From positions 973,501 to 1,037,500 of the forward strand of contig JACKIH010000003.1 of the NCBI GenBank assembly GCA_020638575.1: 64,000 nt of DNA, read 5' to 3'. Shown piece by piece: positions 1 through 7,634 of the stretch (position 1 is the first letter of the stretch; every line of letters begins with the position of its first letter). Under the pieces are notes generated by a model. That model did no database searches and was not told the origin of the DNA. It was given only the letters and a program-made list of their open reading frames with translations. Source of the stretch: Rhodospirillaceae bacterium (GTDB lineage: Bacteria; Pseudomonadota; Alphaproteobacteria; DSM-16000; Inquilinaceae). The position numbers were made by a program, and so were the translations under genes.

Positions 1-16
1 CGGACCGCCCCGTCCC

Positions 17-829
17 TCAGGTCACCTCTTCGGCTTCGGCGGCTTGCTCGCGTTTGCGCTCCACCGCCCGCACCAGCAGGATGGAAATCTCGTAGAGCAC
101 CAGGATCGGCAGGGCGAGCCCGATCTGGCTGATCACGTCGGGCGGCGTCAGGATGGCCGCGGCGATGAACACCAGCACGATGGCGAACTTGCGGTTGCGC
201 CGCAGCCCGCCGGAACTTACCAGCCCGACCCGCCCCATCAGGGTCAGCGCCACGGGAAGCTGGAAGGCGATGCCGAAGGCGAAGATCAGCTTGATCACCA
301 GGCTGAGATAGGAGGCCACCCGCGGCAACAGCTCGATTTCGGCCGCCCGGTCCGTGCCACTGGACTGGAAGCTCAAGAAGAACTGCCAGGCCAGCGGCAT
401 GATGAAGTAGTAGACCATCGCCCCGCCGAGGAAGAACAGCACCGGGGTGGCCACCAGGAACGGCAGGAACGCGTGCTTCTCGTTGCGGTAGAGGCCGGGG
501 GCAATGAACATGTAGATCTGCCCGGCCATGAAGGGGAAGGTCAGGAAGGCCCCGGCGTAGAACGCGATCTTGATGTAGGTGAAGAACACTTCCGTCAGGT
601 CGATGAAGACCAGGCGGACTTCTTCCACGCTGCGATTGCTGGCCTCGGCGATGGCGTGGACCAGCGGCGTCGCCAGGAAATCGAAGATGTCCTCGGCGAA
701 GACGTAGCAGACGCAGAACCCCACCACCAATGCCAGGGCGGCGTACATCATCCGATTGCGCAGCTCGATCATGTGCGCGAGCAGCGGCATCGGCGGGTCG
801 TTAATCTCCTGATCGCGCGTGCTTGCCAT
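17..829 (-). CDS. tatC: Sec-independent protein translocase TatC
   Basis: TatC is the membrane receptor of the twin-arginine system, which moves folded proteins across the inner membrane. The 270-residue product has the family length. It shows the conserved N-terminal cytoplasmic stretch (HMIELRNR, about residues 19-26) before the first membrane helix, a TatC-type loop (FIAPGLYRNEK, about 107-118), and six hydrophobic helices ending near residue 255. The usual alphaproteobacterial tatABC order is kept, but tatB and tatC are 195 bp apart, with a palindromic element in the gap, so translational coupling is lost. What follows tatC (often serS) is outside the window. The call is very secure. Confidence 0.97.
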   Translation of the reverse strand: MASTRDQEINDPPMPLLAHMIELRNRMMYAALALVVGFCVCYVFAEDIFDFLATPLVHAIAEASNRSVEEVRLVFIDLTEVFFTYIKIAFYAGAFLTFPFMAGQIYMFIAPGLYRNEKHAFLPFLVATPVLFFLGGAMVYYFIMPLAWQFFLSFQSSGTDRAAEIELLPRVASYLSLVIKLIFAFGIAFQLPVALTLMGRVGLVSSGGLRRNRKFAIVLVFIAAAILTPPDVISQIGLALPILVLYEISILLVRAVERKREQAAEAEEVT

Positions 830-841
830 CCGTGGAGGCCC

Positions 842-915
842 TAGTGTCCCGATTCCGAAGTCCGCAAGATGCCAAAACCAGGTCCCGAGCGAACTTCGGA
901 ATCATAGGGACACTA
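842..915. repeat. 74-bp palindromic, MITE-like element between tatB and tatC
   Basis: Positions 842-861 are repeated in inverted orientation at 893-915; the only difference is a 3-nt bulge (ATA) at 904-906. The outer ends read TAGTGTCCC and GGGACACTA, so the element begins and ends with TA, as IS630/Tc1-type insertions do. The 31-nt centre has no coding potential. No T-run follows on either strand, so a simple rho-independent terminator is less likely than a small non-autonomous element. The transposon origin is inference. Confidence 0.55.
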
Positions 916-1024
916 GCCAACTCAAGACTCTAACGTGGTCTTCGGATCCGATGCTCGTGTCCGGTCCGGCGTCTTGATCGACCGACCGCCCGAGTCACCA
1001 CACAAAAGCGGTATGCACCGCTGG

Positions 1025-1831
1025 TCATTCGGTTCCGGCCTGATCGGAACGTGCCGGCTCGCCCGCCGCCGGCGTGATCGACGGTGCCTTGATCATCGGC
1101 TGGCGCTGGGCGGCGATGGAGCGGGATTCGCGGTAGCGGGCCCGCCATTCGGCCAGTTCGTCCGGCGTCATCTGAGTAGAGCGCTTCACCGCCGCACCGT
1201 CGGGCCCGGCTGTCCCGGCGTCCGTGCCGGGTCGCGCGGCTTCCTTGGGCAGCATGGGCGGCGGCGGATGGCCTGCGGCGGCCAGCTTGGCGCGGCGGAT
1301 GGCATCGACATCGCCGGCCGGCGCATTGGGGTTGCCGACCACGCCCGCCTTCTCGACGGGCTTCAGGGCCGCCGCCTCGTCGCCGGTTGCGGCTGCGGCC
1401 GGCTGCGGCGCGGCTTCCGGGGCCTTCTTCTCCAGCGGCACGCGGTCGTTGTCCATTTCCGCCGCCAGTTCGGCCTTCTTGGCCTCGTCCAGCGCGGCAT
1501 CGGCCTTCTCTTCCAGGGCCTGGCCCGGCTTGCCGATGTTGCGCGCGTTCTCCAGCGACTTCTTCATCTCGCCGGTGGGGTCGATTTCCTTGCCGATGTG
1601 CTTGGCGATGTTGCCTTTGCTGAGATTGAGCTTGCGCAGTTCGCGCAGTTCCTCCAGCTCGCTTTCCTTCACCATGTCGTCGATGTGGCGCTGGAATTCG
1701 CGCGTCACGGTACGCGCCTTGCGCACCCACTTGCCGACGGTGTTGAGCGCCCTGGGCAGGTCCCGCGGCCCGATCACCACGATCGCGATGATCACGATGA
1801 CCGTGAATTCCGGCCAACCGATATCAAGCAT
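1025..1831 (-). CDS. tatB: Twin-arginine translocase subunit TatB
   Basis: TatB forms the substrate-binding complex with TatC. The N-terminus is typical: MLDIGWPEF, a single membrane helix (about 8-22), the GPRDLPRALNTVGKW hinge and an amphipathic helix (about 25-60). At 268 residues it is longer than usual (140-180). The extra length is an Ala/Pro/Glu-rich, low-complexity cytoplasmic tail from about residue 110, with no recognised domain. It lies 48 bp downstream of tatA on the same strand. The start is supported by the conserved N-terminus. Confidence 0.95.
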   Translation of the reverse strand: MLDIGWPEFTVIVIIAIVVIGPRDLPRALNTVGKWVRKARTVTREFQRHIDDMVKESELEELRELRKLNLSKGNIAKHIGKEIDPTGEMKKSLENARNIGKPGQALEEKADAALDEAKKAELAAEMDNDRVPLEKKAPEAAPQPAAAATGDEAAALKPVEKAGVVGNPNAPAGDVDAIRRAKLAAAGHPPPPMLPKEAARPGTDAGTAGPDGAAVKRSTQMTPDELAEWRARYRESRSIAAQRQPMIKAPSITPAAGEPARSDQAGTE

Positions 1832-1879
1832 GGCGGCGTGCCCCGACCTGCGGGAGTGCGATCATGCGCCCAGCAGCGC

Positions 1880-2158
1880 TCAGGACGACCGGGCCGTCCC
1901 GCCCCCCCGGTTGGAGGAGGCCGACGCGTTGTCGTCGGTCCGGTTCACCGGCTCGGTGCTGTCCTGTTCCACCCGGCGCGACCCTTCGGTGCTGCTGGTG
2001 GTGGTGGTGCCGGACTCGTCATCCTCTTCCTTCAGACCGGACCGGAAGCTGCGGATGCCCTTGCCGACGTCACCCATCAGCCGCGGAATGCGGTTGGCGC
2101 CGAACAGCAAGACGACGATCAGCAGAATGATCAGAAGTTGCCAGATACTCAGTCCCAT
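1880..2158 (-). CDS. tatA: Twin-arginine translocase pore subunit TatA
   Basis: TatA oligomerises to form the Tat protein-conducting assembly. The 92-residue product has one N-terminal membrane helix (residues 5-20), the FGANRIPRLMGDVGKGIRSF hinge and amphipathic helix characteristic of TatA/E, and an acidic then Ser/Thr-rich polar tail. It is the first gene of tatA-tatB-(element)-tatC. The gene upstream on the same strand is an ABC ATPase, whereas scpB is the more common neighbour. Confidence 0.95.
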   Translation of the reverse strand: MGLSIWQLLIILLIVVLLFGANRIPRLMGDVGKGIRSFRSGLKEEDDESGTTTTSSTEGSRRVEQDSTEPVNRTDDNASASSNRGGGTARSS

Positions 2159-2244
2159 GGGATCCCCCTGTCGGCCGTACCCCGGCCCGTGACCGAGGGT
2201 TCCTTACGCTAACCGGCGGCAGGCCGCAATCACTGCTACGGAGG

Positions 2245-3408
2245 TCACGCAAACAGGTCTTCGCCCGTGTCATCACCGGCGCCGGAGGGAAACACAAACG
2301 CCTGCCGCGGATCCAGCCCGATCGAGACCGCCGTGCCTTCGGCCGGCAGAAACACCCCCGGCACCCGTGCGTGCAGGTGGATCGGCCCGGCCTCGCCGCC
2401 CTCCATGCGCAAGTGGACCAGGCTGGTGCGGCCGAGCAGCCGGGCCGCCATCACCTCTGCCGCCACGCCGCCCGCGGCGGCGCCGAGGCCGACCGACAGC
2501 GCTTCGGGACGGATCAGCACGTCCACCGGCGTGCCCGCCGGCAGGTCGGGCGCATCCACCGGCCCCGCCGGCGTGGTGACCTTGGCCCCCTCCACCCGGC
2601 CGGGGATCTGGTTCACCTCGCCGAAGAAGCGGGCGACGAAGGGCGTTTGCGGATAGCAGTAGAGTTCCGCCGGCGGCCCGGCCTGGACGATGCGGCCGCG
2701 CGCCATCAGGGCGATGCGGTCGCTGAGGAACATCGCCTCCTCCGGATCGTGGGTGACCAGCAAGGTGGAGGTGCCGGCCCGCTTCAGCACGTGCAGGGTT
2801 TCGTCGCGCACGCGGTCGCGCAGCAGCACGTCGAGGCCGGAGAACGGCTCGTCGAGCAGCATCACATGGGGCTCGGGCGCCAATGCGCGGGCCAGGGCCA
2901 CCCGCTGCTGCTGGCCGCCGGACAGCGTGTGCGGGTACATCTTGGCGAAGCCGGCCATGCCCACCTGCTCCAGGCAGGCCGCGGCCCGGCGCCGGCGCTG
3001 CGGCGGCGCCTGCCCGGTCAGCCCGAAGGCGACGTTGTCGAGCACGCTCAAATGCGGGAACAGGGCGTAGTCCTGGAACACCAGGCCGACGCCGCGGCGT
3101 TCCGGCGGCACGGCATCGCCGCCACCGGCCATGCGCCGGCCACCGATATGCACCTCGCCCGCCTGCACGTCCTCCAGCCCGGCGGTGACGCGCAGCAAGG
3201 TGGATTTGCCGCAGCCCGACGGCCCCACGACCGAAACGATCTCGCCGTGCGCGACGGACAGCGACACGTCGTCCAGCGCCACCACCGGGCCGTAACGGTG
3301 GCCGACGCCGACGACGGCCAGGGCCGCGGCATCCGGACTTCCGCCGGCGGCGGGCCGCCGGCCGCCGACTGCGCGGGTCGCCCGGCTGGCATCAAGCGGG
3401 CTGTACAC
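2245..3408 (-). CDS. ABC transporter ATP-binding protein, Fe(III)/FbpC-like
   Basis: This is the ATPase subunit of an importer. Walker A (GPSGCGKST, about residues 62-70), the Q-loop (FQDYALFPH), the signature LSGGQQQR, Walker B (VMLLDEP) and the switch His (LLVTHDPEEA) are all intact. A C-terminal TOBE-like region follows from about residue 250. The proteobacterial iron/thiamine/polyamine group (FbpC/AfuC/PotA) fits best; FYALFPH-type loops do not settle the substrate. No permease or binding-protein gene is nearby, so it may serve a distant transporter. It begins 12 bp after scpB and precedes tatA by 86 bp, so it interrupts a commonly conserved scpB-tatA junction. Confidence 0.85.
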   Translation of the reverse strand: MYSPLDASRATRAVGGRRPAAGGSPDAAALAVVGVGHRYGPVVALDDVSLSVAHGEIVSVVGPSGCGKSTLLRVTAGLEDVQAGEVHIGGRRMAGGGDAVPPERRGVGLVFQDYALFPHLSVLDNVAFGLTGQAPPQRRRRAAACLEQVGMAGFAKMYPHTLSGGQQQRVALARALAPEPHVMLLDEPFSGLDVLLRDRVRDETLHVLKRAGTSTLLVTHDPEEAMFLSDRIALMARGRIVQAGPPAELYCYPQTPFVARFFGEVNQIPGRVEGAKVTTPAGPVDAPDLPAGTPVDVLIRPEALSVGLGAAAGGVAAEVMAARLLGRTSLVHLRMEGGEAGPIHLHARVPGVFLPAEGTAVSIGLDPRQAFVFPSGAGDDTGEDLFA

Positions 3409-3420
3409 CGGCTCGTCTCC

Positions 3421-4146
3421 TCATGGATCGTCCCGCCCATCGTCGAACAGGTCGTCTTCGGGTGCGGGATCGTTGGTGGGCAAGGTCGGCAGATCGATCT
3501 CCTCGTCGCCGTCGCCCACCATGCCGCCCGGCAGCGTGGTCAGCAGCGGCCGGGTGTCGAGCAGGCCGGCCGCCTTCATCTCCTCCACGCCGGGCAGGTC
3601 GTCCAGGCTATCGAGGCTGAAATGGTCGAGGAAGCCCGGCGTCGTTACCCAGGTCTGCGGCCGCCCTGGCGTCTGGCGGCGGCGGCCCGGCCGCACCCAG
3701 CCGGCTTCCAAGAGCGCATCCAGCGTGCCGCGGCTGGTCGACACACCGCGGATCGCTTCGATTTCCGCCCGGCTCACCGGCTGATGGTAGGCGATGATCG
3801 CCAGCGTTTCCAACGCAGCGCGGGTCAGCCGTTTTGGCCGCACCGTATCCAGGCGCAGCCGGTCGGCCAGGTCCGGGGCGGTGCGGAAGGCCCAGCCGCC
3901 GGCCACCTGGACGAGGTGCACGCCGCGACCCCGGTAGTCGGCCTGCAAACGCTCCAGCACCGCAGCCAGGTCGGCACTTTCCGGCAGGCGCTCGCGGATC
4001 GCCCCATCGGCCAGCGGTTCCGGTGCGGCGAACAGCAGCGCTTCCACCAGGCGTGCCAGCTCGTCCAGATCGGCGGCAGGCCCGCATCCACTCACGCCGT
4101 CGCCGTCGTCCTCGCCGTCGGGCAGCAGGTCGGCCTGATCGGTCAT
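3421..4146 (-). CDS. scpB: Segregation and condensation protein ScpB
   Basis: ScpB is the winged-helix kleisin partner that, with ScpA and SMC, compacts and segregates chromosomes. The 241-residue product (starting MTDQADLLPDG) contains ARLVEALLFAAPEPL, RPKRLTRAALETLAIIAYHQPVSRAEIEAIRGV and the second winged helix, all typical of ScpB. The ATG overlaps the scpA stop (ATGA, 4143-4146), implying translational coupling. The reading frame stays open further upstream, but that stretch lies inside scpA and does not resemble ScpB. The C-terminus is acidic and variable. Confidence 0.94.
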   Translation of the reverse strand: MTDQADLLPDGEDDGDGVSGCGPAADLDELARLVEALLFAAPEPLADGAIRERLPESADLAAVLERLQADYRGRGVHLVQVAGGWAFRTAPDLADRLRLDTVRPKRLTRAALETLAIIAYHQPVSRAEIEAIRGVSTSRGTLDALLEAGWVRPGRRRQTPGRPQTWVTTPGFLDHFSLDSLDDLPGVEEMKAAGLLDTRPLLTTLPGGMVGDGDEEIDLPTLPTNDPAPEDDLFDDGRDDP

Positions 4147-4931
4147 GCCCGGCGCTCCACCGGCTTCACGTAGATGTCCCCGAACAGGCGGTCCTGGCGC
4201 ACCTGGGCCCTCCCGCTCTTCACGAGTTCCAAAGACGCGGCAAAGGTCGATGCGAGGGCGGAGCGCGCCACCAGCGGATCGGCATCGGGTTCGGGCAGAA
4301 AATGGGCCAGCTCCGTCCAATCGACGGTATGGCCCAGCATCGCCACCAGCCGGGCCAGCGCATCCTCCACCGAATGCACCCGCGAGGCTTCGATGCGCAG
4401 GTGGTGGGCGCGCCGGTCGGTGCGGCGGCGAATGTCGGCGTAGGCTTGCAGGAGTTCGTAGAGCGAGGCTTCGTAGACCGGCCGCGGCGTACCGCCCAGG
4501 CCCTCCGGCGCGCCACGCCCGTGGACTGCGATGCCCAGGCGCGGCCGCGCCACCAGCCGTTCGGCCGCCGCGCGCACCGCTTCCAGGCGGCGCAGTTGCA
4601 GGGCCAGGGCTTCGGCCATTTCCGCGGCACTGGGCTCGTCGGAGGTACGTTCGTCGGGCAGCAGCAGGCGGCTCTTCAGCAACGCCAGCCACGCCGCCAT
4701 CACCAGGTATTCGGCTGCCAGGTCGAGGCGCAGGCGGCGCGCCCGCTCCACAAAGTCCAGGTACTGCTCGGCCAGCGCCAGGATCGACACCTGGGCCAAG
4801 TCGACGCGCTGGCTGCGCGCCTGGTCCAGCAGCACGTCGATCGGCCCTTCATAGCTGTCCAGGCGCAAGAGGAAGTCGGCGTCTTCCTCGTCCTCGCTGC
4901 GCACCGGCTGGTCGAACGGATCGGCGTCCAT
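4143..4931 (-). CDS. scpA: Segregation and condensation protein ScpA
   Basis: ScpA is the kleisin that bridges the SMC heads. The 262-residue product starts MDADPFDQ; the conserved N-terminal motif FLLRLDSYEGPIDVLLDQAR falls at about residues 21-40 and the helical LDLAAEYLVMAAWLALLKSRLLLP motif at about 75-98. Part of the C-terminal winged helix is recognisable (LFLELVKSGRAQVRQ-like, ending with a phenylalanine-containing DIYVKP motif). An upstream in-frame ATG would add 23 residues unlike the family. scpA lies 40 bp after nagZ and overlaps scpB by 4 bp. Confidence 0.94.
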   Translation of the reverse strand: MDADPFDQPVRSEDEEDADFLLRLDSYEGPIDVLLDQARSQRVDLAQVSILALAEQYLDFVERARRLRLDLAAEYLVMAAWLALLKSRLLLPDERTSDEPSAAEMAEALALQLRRLEAVRAAAERLVARPRLGIAVHGRGAPEGLGGTPRPVYEASLYELLQAYADIRRRTDRRAHHLRIEASRVHSVEDALARLVAMLGHTVDWTELAHFLPEPDADPLVARSALASTFAASLELVKSGRAQVRQDRLFGDIYVKPVERRA

Positions 4932-4971
4932 GGCCCGTCGCTGGCCCCTTGGCGTTGCCCCAGCCTCGGTT

Positions 4972-6042
4972 TTAGGGCGTCGACAGGGCCGCGTCGACAC
5001 GGCTCAGCAGCTCCGCGGCCGTGGCGGCCAGCGGCACGGCCGCCGCCATCGCCGCCTGGCGCAGGTCTTCGGCCCGCTGGGCACGGACGCGTCCCGCCGG
5101 CGAAAGGGGGCCGACGGCCCCCGCCACCTCCACCATCTCCGCCGCCTTGCCGGTGCAATGAAGGGCGATGTCGCAGCCCGCCGCCAGGGCTGCGGCGGCG
5201 CGCTCGTCAAGCCGACCGGCCAGCGCCTGCATGGAGAGATCGTCGCTCAGCAGCAGCCCGTCGAAGCCGATCCGCCGGCGGATGGTCTCGGCGATCACCG
5301 TGGGCGAGACGGTGGCCGCGTTGTGCGGATCCAGCGCCGAATAGACCACGTGGGCCGTCATTCCCCAAGGCTGGTCGGCCAAGCCGGCGAAGGCCGCGAA
5401 GTCGGTGGCGACCAACGTGTCGAGGCCGGCATCGACCACCGGCAGGACGTGGTGGCTATCCTCCCGCGCCCGGCCGTGGCCCGGCAGGTGCTTGATGATG
5501 GGCAGCACGCCGCAGCCGAGCATGGTCTCGCACACCACCCGGCCGAGCCGGGCGACGAGATCCGGCGAGGCGCCGAAGGAGCGGTCGCCGATAATATCGT
5601 GGGCACCCGGCAGGTGCAGGTCGGCCACCGGCGTGGCGTCCACGTCGATGCCGAGATCGAGCAGATCGAGCGCGATGGCCGTGGTCCACCAGCGCACCAC
5701 CTCCGCCACCGCCTCCGGCGGCTGCCGCAGCGCCAGGTCGCCCAGGGCCCCGGCCGGCCGGTGGCGCGGCCAGTGCGGCGGCTTCAGGCGTTGCACGCGG
5801 CCGCCTTCCTGGTCGATCGTCACCGGCACGTGGCGGCCGGCTGCACTGCGCAGGTCGCCCACCAGGGCGCGCACCTGATCGGGGCTCTTGCAGTTGCGGG
5901 CGAACAGGATGAAGCCGAAGGGCCGGGCATCCTGGAAAAAGGCGCGCTCCCAGGCACTCAGCCGCGTCCCGGCACAGCCATAGATGACCGCCTGGACATC
6001 GGCCGGCAGCTCACGCGGCAGCGGATCGGCGGAAGTCGGCAC
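4972..6042 (-). CDS. nagZ: Beta-N-acetylhexosaminidase NagZ (GH3)
   Basis: NagZ removes N-acetylglucosamine from cytoplasmic 1,6-anhydro-muropeptides in peptidoglycan recycling. The catalytic loop KHLPGHGRAREDSHH (general acid/base His) and the nucleophile region LLLSDDLSMQAL are present, as is the FILFARNCKSPDQV N-terminal barrel motif. The chosen GTG start at 6042 gives 356 residues, close to the family's roughly 340, and lies 8 bp after the SPOR gene stop. An ATG at 6240 would add a non-homologous extension lying inside that neighbour. There is no strong Shine-Dalgarno sequence, so the start is tentative. Confidence 0.92.
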   Translation of the reverse strand: MPTSADPLPRELPADVQAVIYGCAGTRLSAWERAFFQDARPFGFILFARNCKSPDQVRALVGDLRSAAGRHVPVTIDQEGGRVQRLKPPHWPRHRPAGALGDLALRQPPEAVAEVVRWWTTAIALDLLDLGIDVDATPVADLHLPGAHDIIGDRSFGASPDLVARLGRVVCETMLGCGVLPIIKHLPGHGRAREDSHHVLPVVDAGLDTLVATDFAAFAGLADQPWGMTAHVVYSALDPHNAATVSPTVIAETIRRRIGFDGLLLSDDLSMQALAGRLDERAAAALAAGCDIALHCTGKAAEMVEVAGAVGPLSPAGRVRAQRAEDLRQAAMAAAVPLAATAAELLSRVDAALSTP

Positions 6043-6050
6043 CGGAAGTG

Positions 6051-7532
6051 TCAGAGGTCGCGGACGATACAGTCCGCCCCGCGGCTGCGCAGGGCCGAGC
6101 ACAGGCCGTCGGCATCGCTGCGGCTGGTGCCGGTCGCCATGACGCGGAACCACACGCCGCGGTCCCCGAGATCGACCCGCTGGACTTCCAGGCGGCGGCC
6201 GGTCAGCAGATCGGGGAAGCGGTCCTGGAAGCGCGCCCACTCGGTGGCCGCTTCCAGCTCCGACGGGACCGCCACCACCTGCACGCCGTGGGTCGGCAGC
6301 GCCGGTGCGGCCGGCGGCGGCGGCGCGGCGGCGATCTGTTCGGCGGGGGAGGCAGAGGCCGGCAACGGCGGCGGGTCTGCCGGACGATGGGCCGGCACCG
6401 GTGCAGTCGGCGCGGCGTCGGGTTCCGCCACCTCGGCAGGGGCAGCCGCCAAACTCTCCGGTTCCGGTGGAGCGGGCTCGGGTGCGGCGGCGGGAGCCGC
6501 GGCTTCGGGTACCTCGGGTACCGCGGCTTGGGCCGGCTCCGGCACGGTTTGCGGCACGGTTTGCGGCGCGGTTTGCGGCAGGGTTTGCGACGGGGCCGCC
6601 TGGGCAGCCTCCACCGCGCCGGCATGCGGTGCGTCCGCCGCGGCGGCCACCGCCAGATCGGCGCCCAGGACGGCAAGTGCACCGGGTTCGCCTTCGCCGC
6701 GATGGCCCACCGGGCGCGCCTCTTCGGTGCGGCCCACCAGCGGCCGCGCGATCACCCGCGTCGGCGGCTGCACAAACGCGGTGGCGCCGATGCGGTCGCG
6801 GAAGTCCGGTTCACTGTCCCAGACCACGCCGGGCGGCGCGGCAATATGCGCGGCCGATGCGAGCTGCTGTTCGGCGGCGGCCTCGTCGACCGCCGCTTCG
6901 GTCTCCGTCTCCTGCCCGCCGCGCAGGATCAGCGCCTCCATGGCGGCCCGCAGATCGGCCGCCACGGCCTCGTCGCTGTCGGCGGCAGCAGCCTCCTCCT
7001 CCGGCGCCAGGGGATCGACCTCGGGGCCCCCGATGCCGTCGCGCATGGCGGCGACCACTTCGGTCATCGGCTCCTCGGGCGCCGCCGCCTCGGCAACGGT
7101 GTCTTCGTCCTGCGGCAAATCGGCGGGGGTTTCGGTCCCTTCCAGGACCAGGCGGTTGCGATGCGGCACATCGAGCCCGCCGGGGTTTTCCGGCGCGATG
7201 CGGATGGGGTTGGTATCCGCCCACAGCACGGGAACTTCCCGATCCTGCGGGCCAGAGGTCGTGCGGTAGACTTGCCAAAGCAGGAAGCCGCCGCCGACGA
7301 TCAGCATCATGGCGACGCCGCTCAGCAGCCAGCGCAGCGCACGGTGGCGGCGCGGTTGACCGTCGGCATCGAGCGCCCCGTCGTCTTCGGCTTCGGCAAG
7401 GCGAGCACGGCGCACCCGCAGGTGGGCCGGTTCGACCTCCTCCTGCTCGCCGCCGTAGATCGGCATGGTGTCGAACCGCCGGTCGGTGTCGCCCTGCGTC
7501 TCGCCCACGCGATCAAGCCGCCAACCGTCCAT
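6051..7532 (-). CDS. SPOR domain-containing membrane protein
   Basis: The 493-residue product has a short cytoplasmic N-terminus, one membrane helix (about residues 72-92, WLLSGVAMMLIVGGGFLLW), a long Ala/Pro/Glu-rich linker and a C-terminal SPOR domain (about 415-493). SPOR domains bind denuded septal peptidoglycan and bring proteins to the division site. The linker contains a 12-bp DNA tandem repeat (6541-6588) encoding PQT-type repeats. Its position upstream of nagZ matches the alphaproteobacterial argS-SPOR-nagZ-scpA arrangement, although argS itself is absent here. Confidence 0.85.
   Translation of the reverse strand: MDGWRLDRVGETQGDTDRRFDTMPIYGGEQEEVEPAHLRVRRARLAEAEDDGALDADGQPRRHRALRWLLSGVAMMLIVGGGFLLWQVYRTTSGPQDREVPVLWADTNPIRIAPENPGGLDVPHRNRLVLEGTETPADLPQDEDTVAEAAAPEEPMTEVVAAMRDGIGGPEVDPLAPEEEAAAADSDEAVAADLRAAMEALILRGGQETETEAAVDEAAAEQQLASAAHIAAPPGVVWDSEPDFRDRIGATAFVQPPTRVIARPLVGRTEEARPVGHRGEGEPGALAVLGADLAVAAAADAPHAGAVEAAQAAPSQTLPQTAPQTVPQTVPEPAQAAVPEVPEAAAPAAAPEPAPPEPESLAAAPAEVAEPDAAPTAPVPAHRPADPPPLPASASPAEQIAAAPPPPAAPALPTHGVQVVAVPSELEAATEWARFQDRFPDLLTGRRLEVQRVDLGDRGVWFRVMATGTSRSDADGLCSALRSRGADCIVRDL
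6541..6588. repeat. 12-bp tandem repeat, four units, in the SPOR protein linker
   Basis: The unit GGCACGGTTTGC is repeated at 6541-6552, 6553-6564, 6565-6576 and 6577-6588, with one or two substitutions. It is in frame, so copy-number change alters linker length in 4-residue steps without frameshift. Confidence 0.85.
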
Positions 7533-7634
7533 TACGATTTCCCGCGCTCAATTGCCGCGACTCGAAGTGAATCACACCCGATTCGCGACTTCAATCCAAA
7601 ACCAAGGAAATCGTCATAATTGATTGACGAACCA
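7533..7634. other. AT-richer intergenic gap where argS would be expected
   Basis: This 102-bp stretch between dgt and the SPOR gene is richer in A+T than its surroundings. It has no start codon with a usable ribosome site and no remnant of arginyl-tRNA synthetase motifs. It presumably carries the promoter of the SPOR-nagZ-scpAB run. Confidence 0.5.

Noticed and set aside
4147..4692. N-terminal extension of scpB
   Set aside because: The open frame continues upstream, but it lies wholly inside scpA and does not resemble ScpB; the ATGA overlap gives a normal-length protein.
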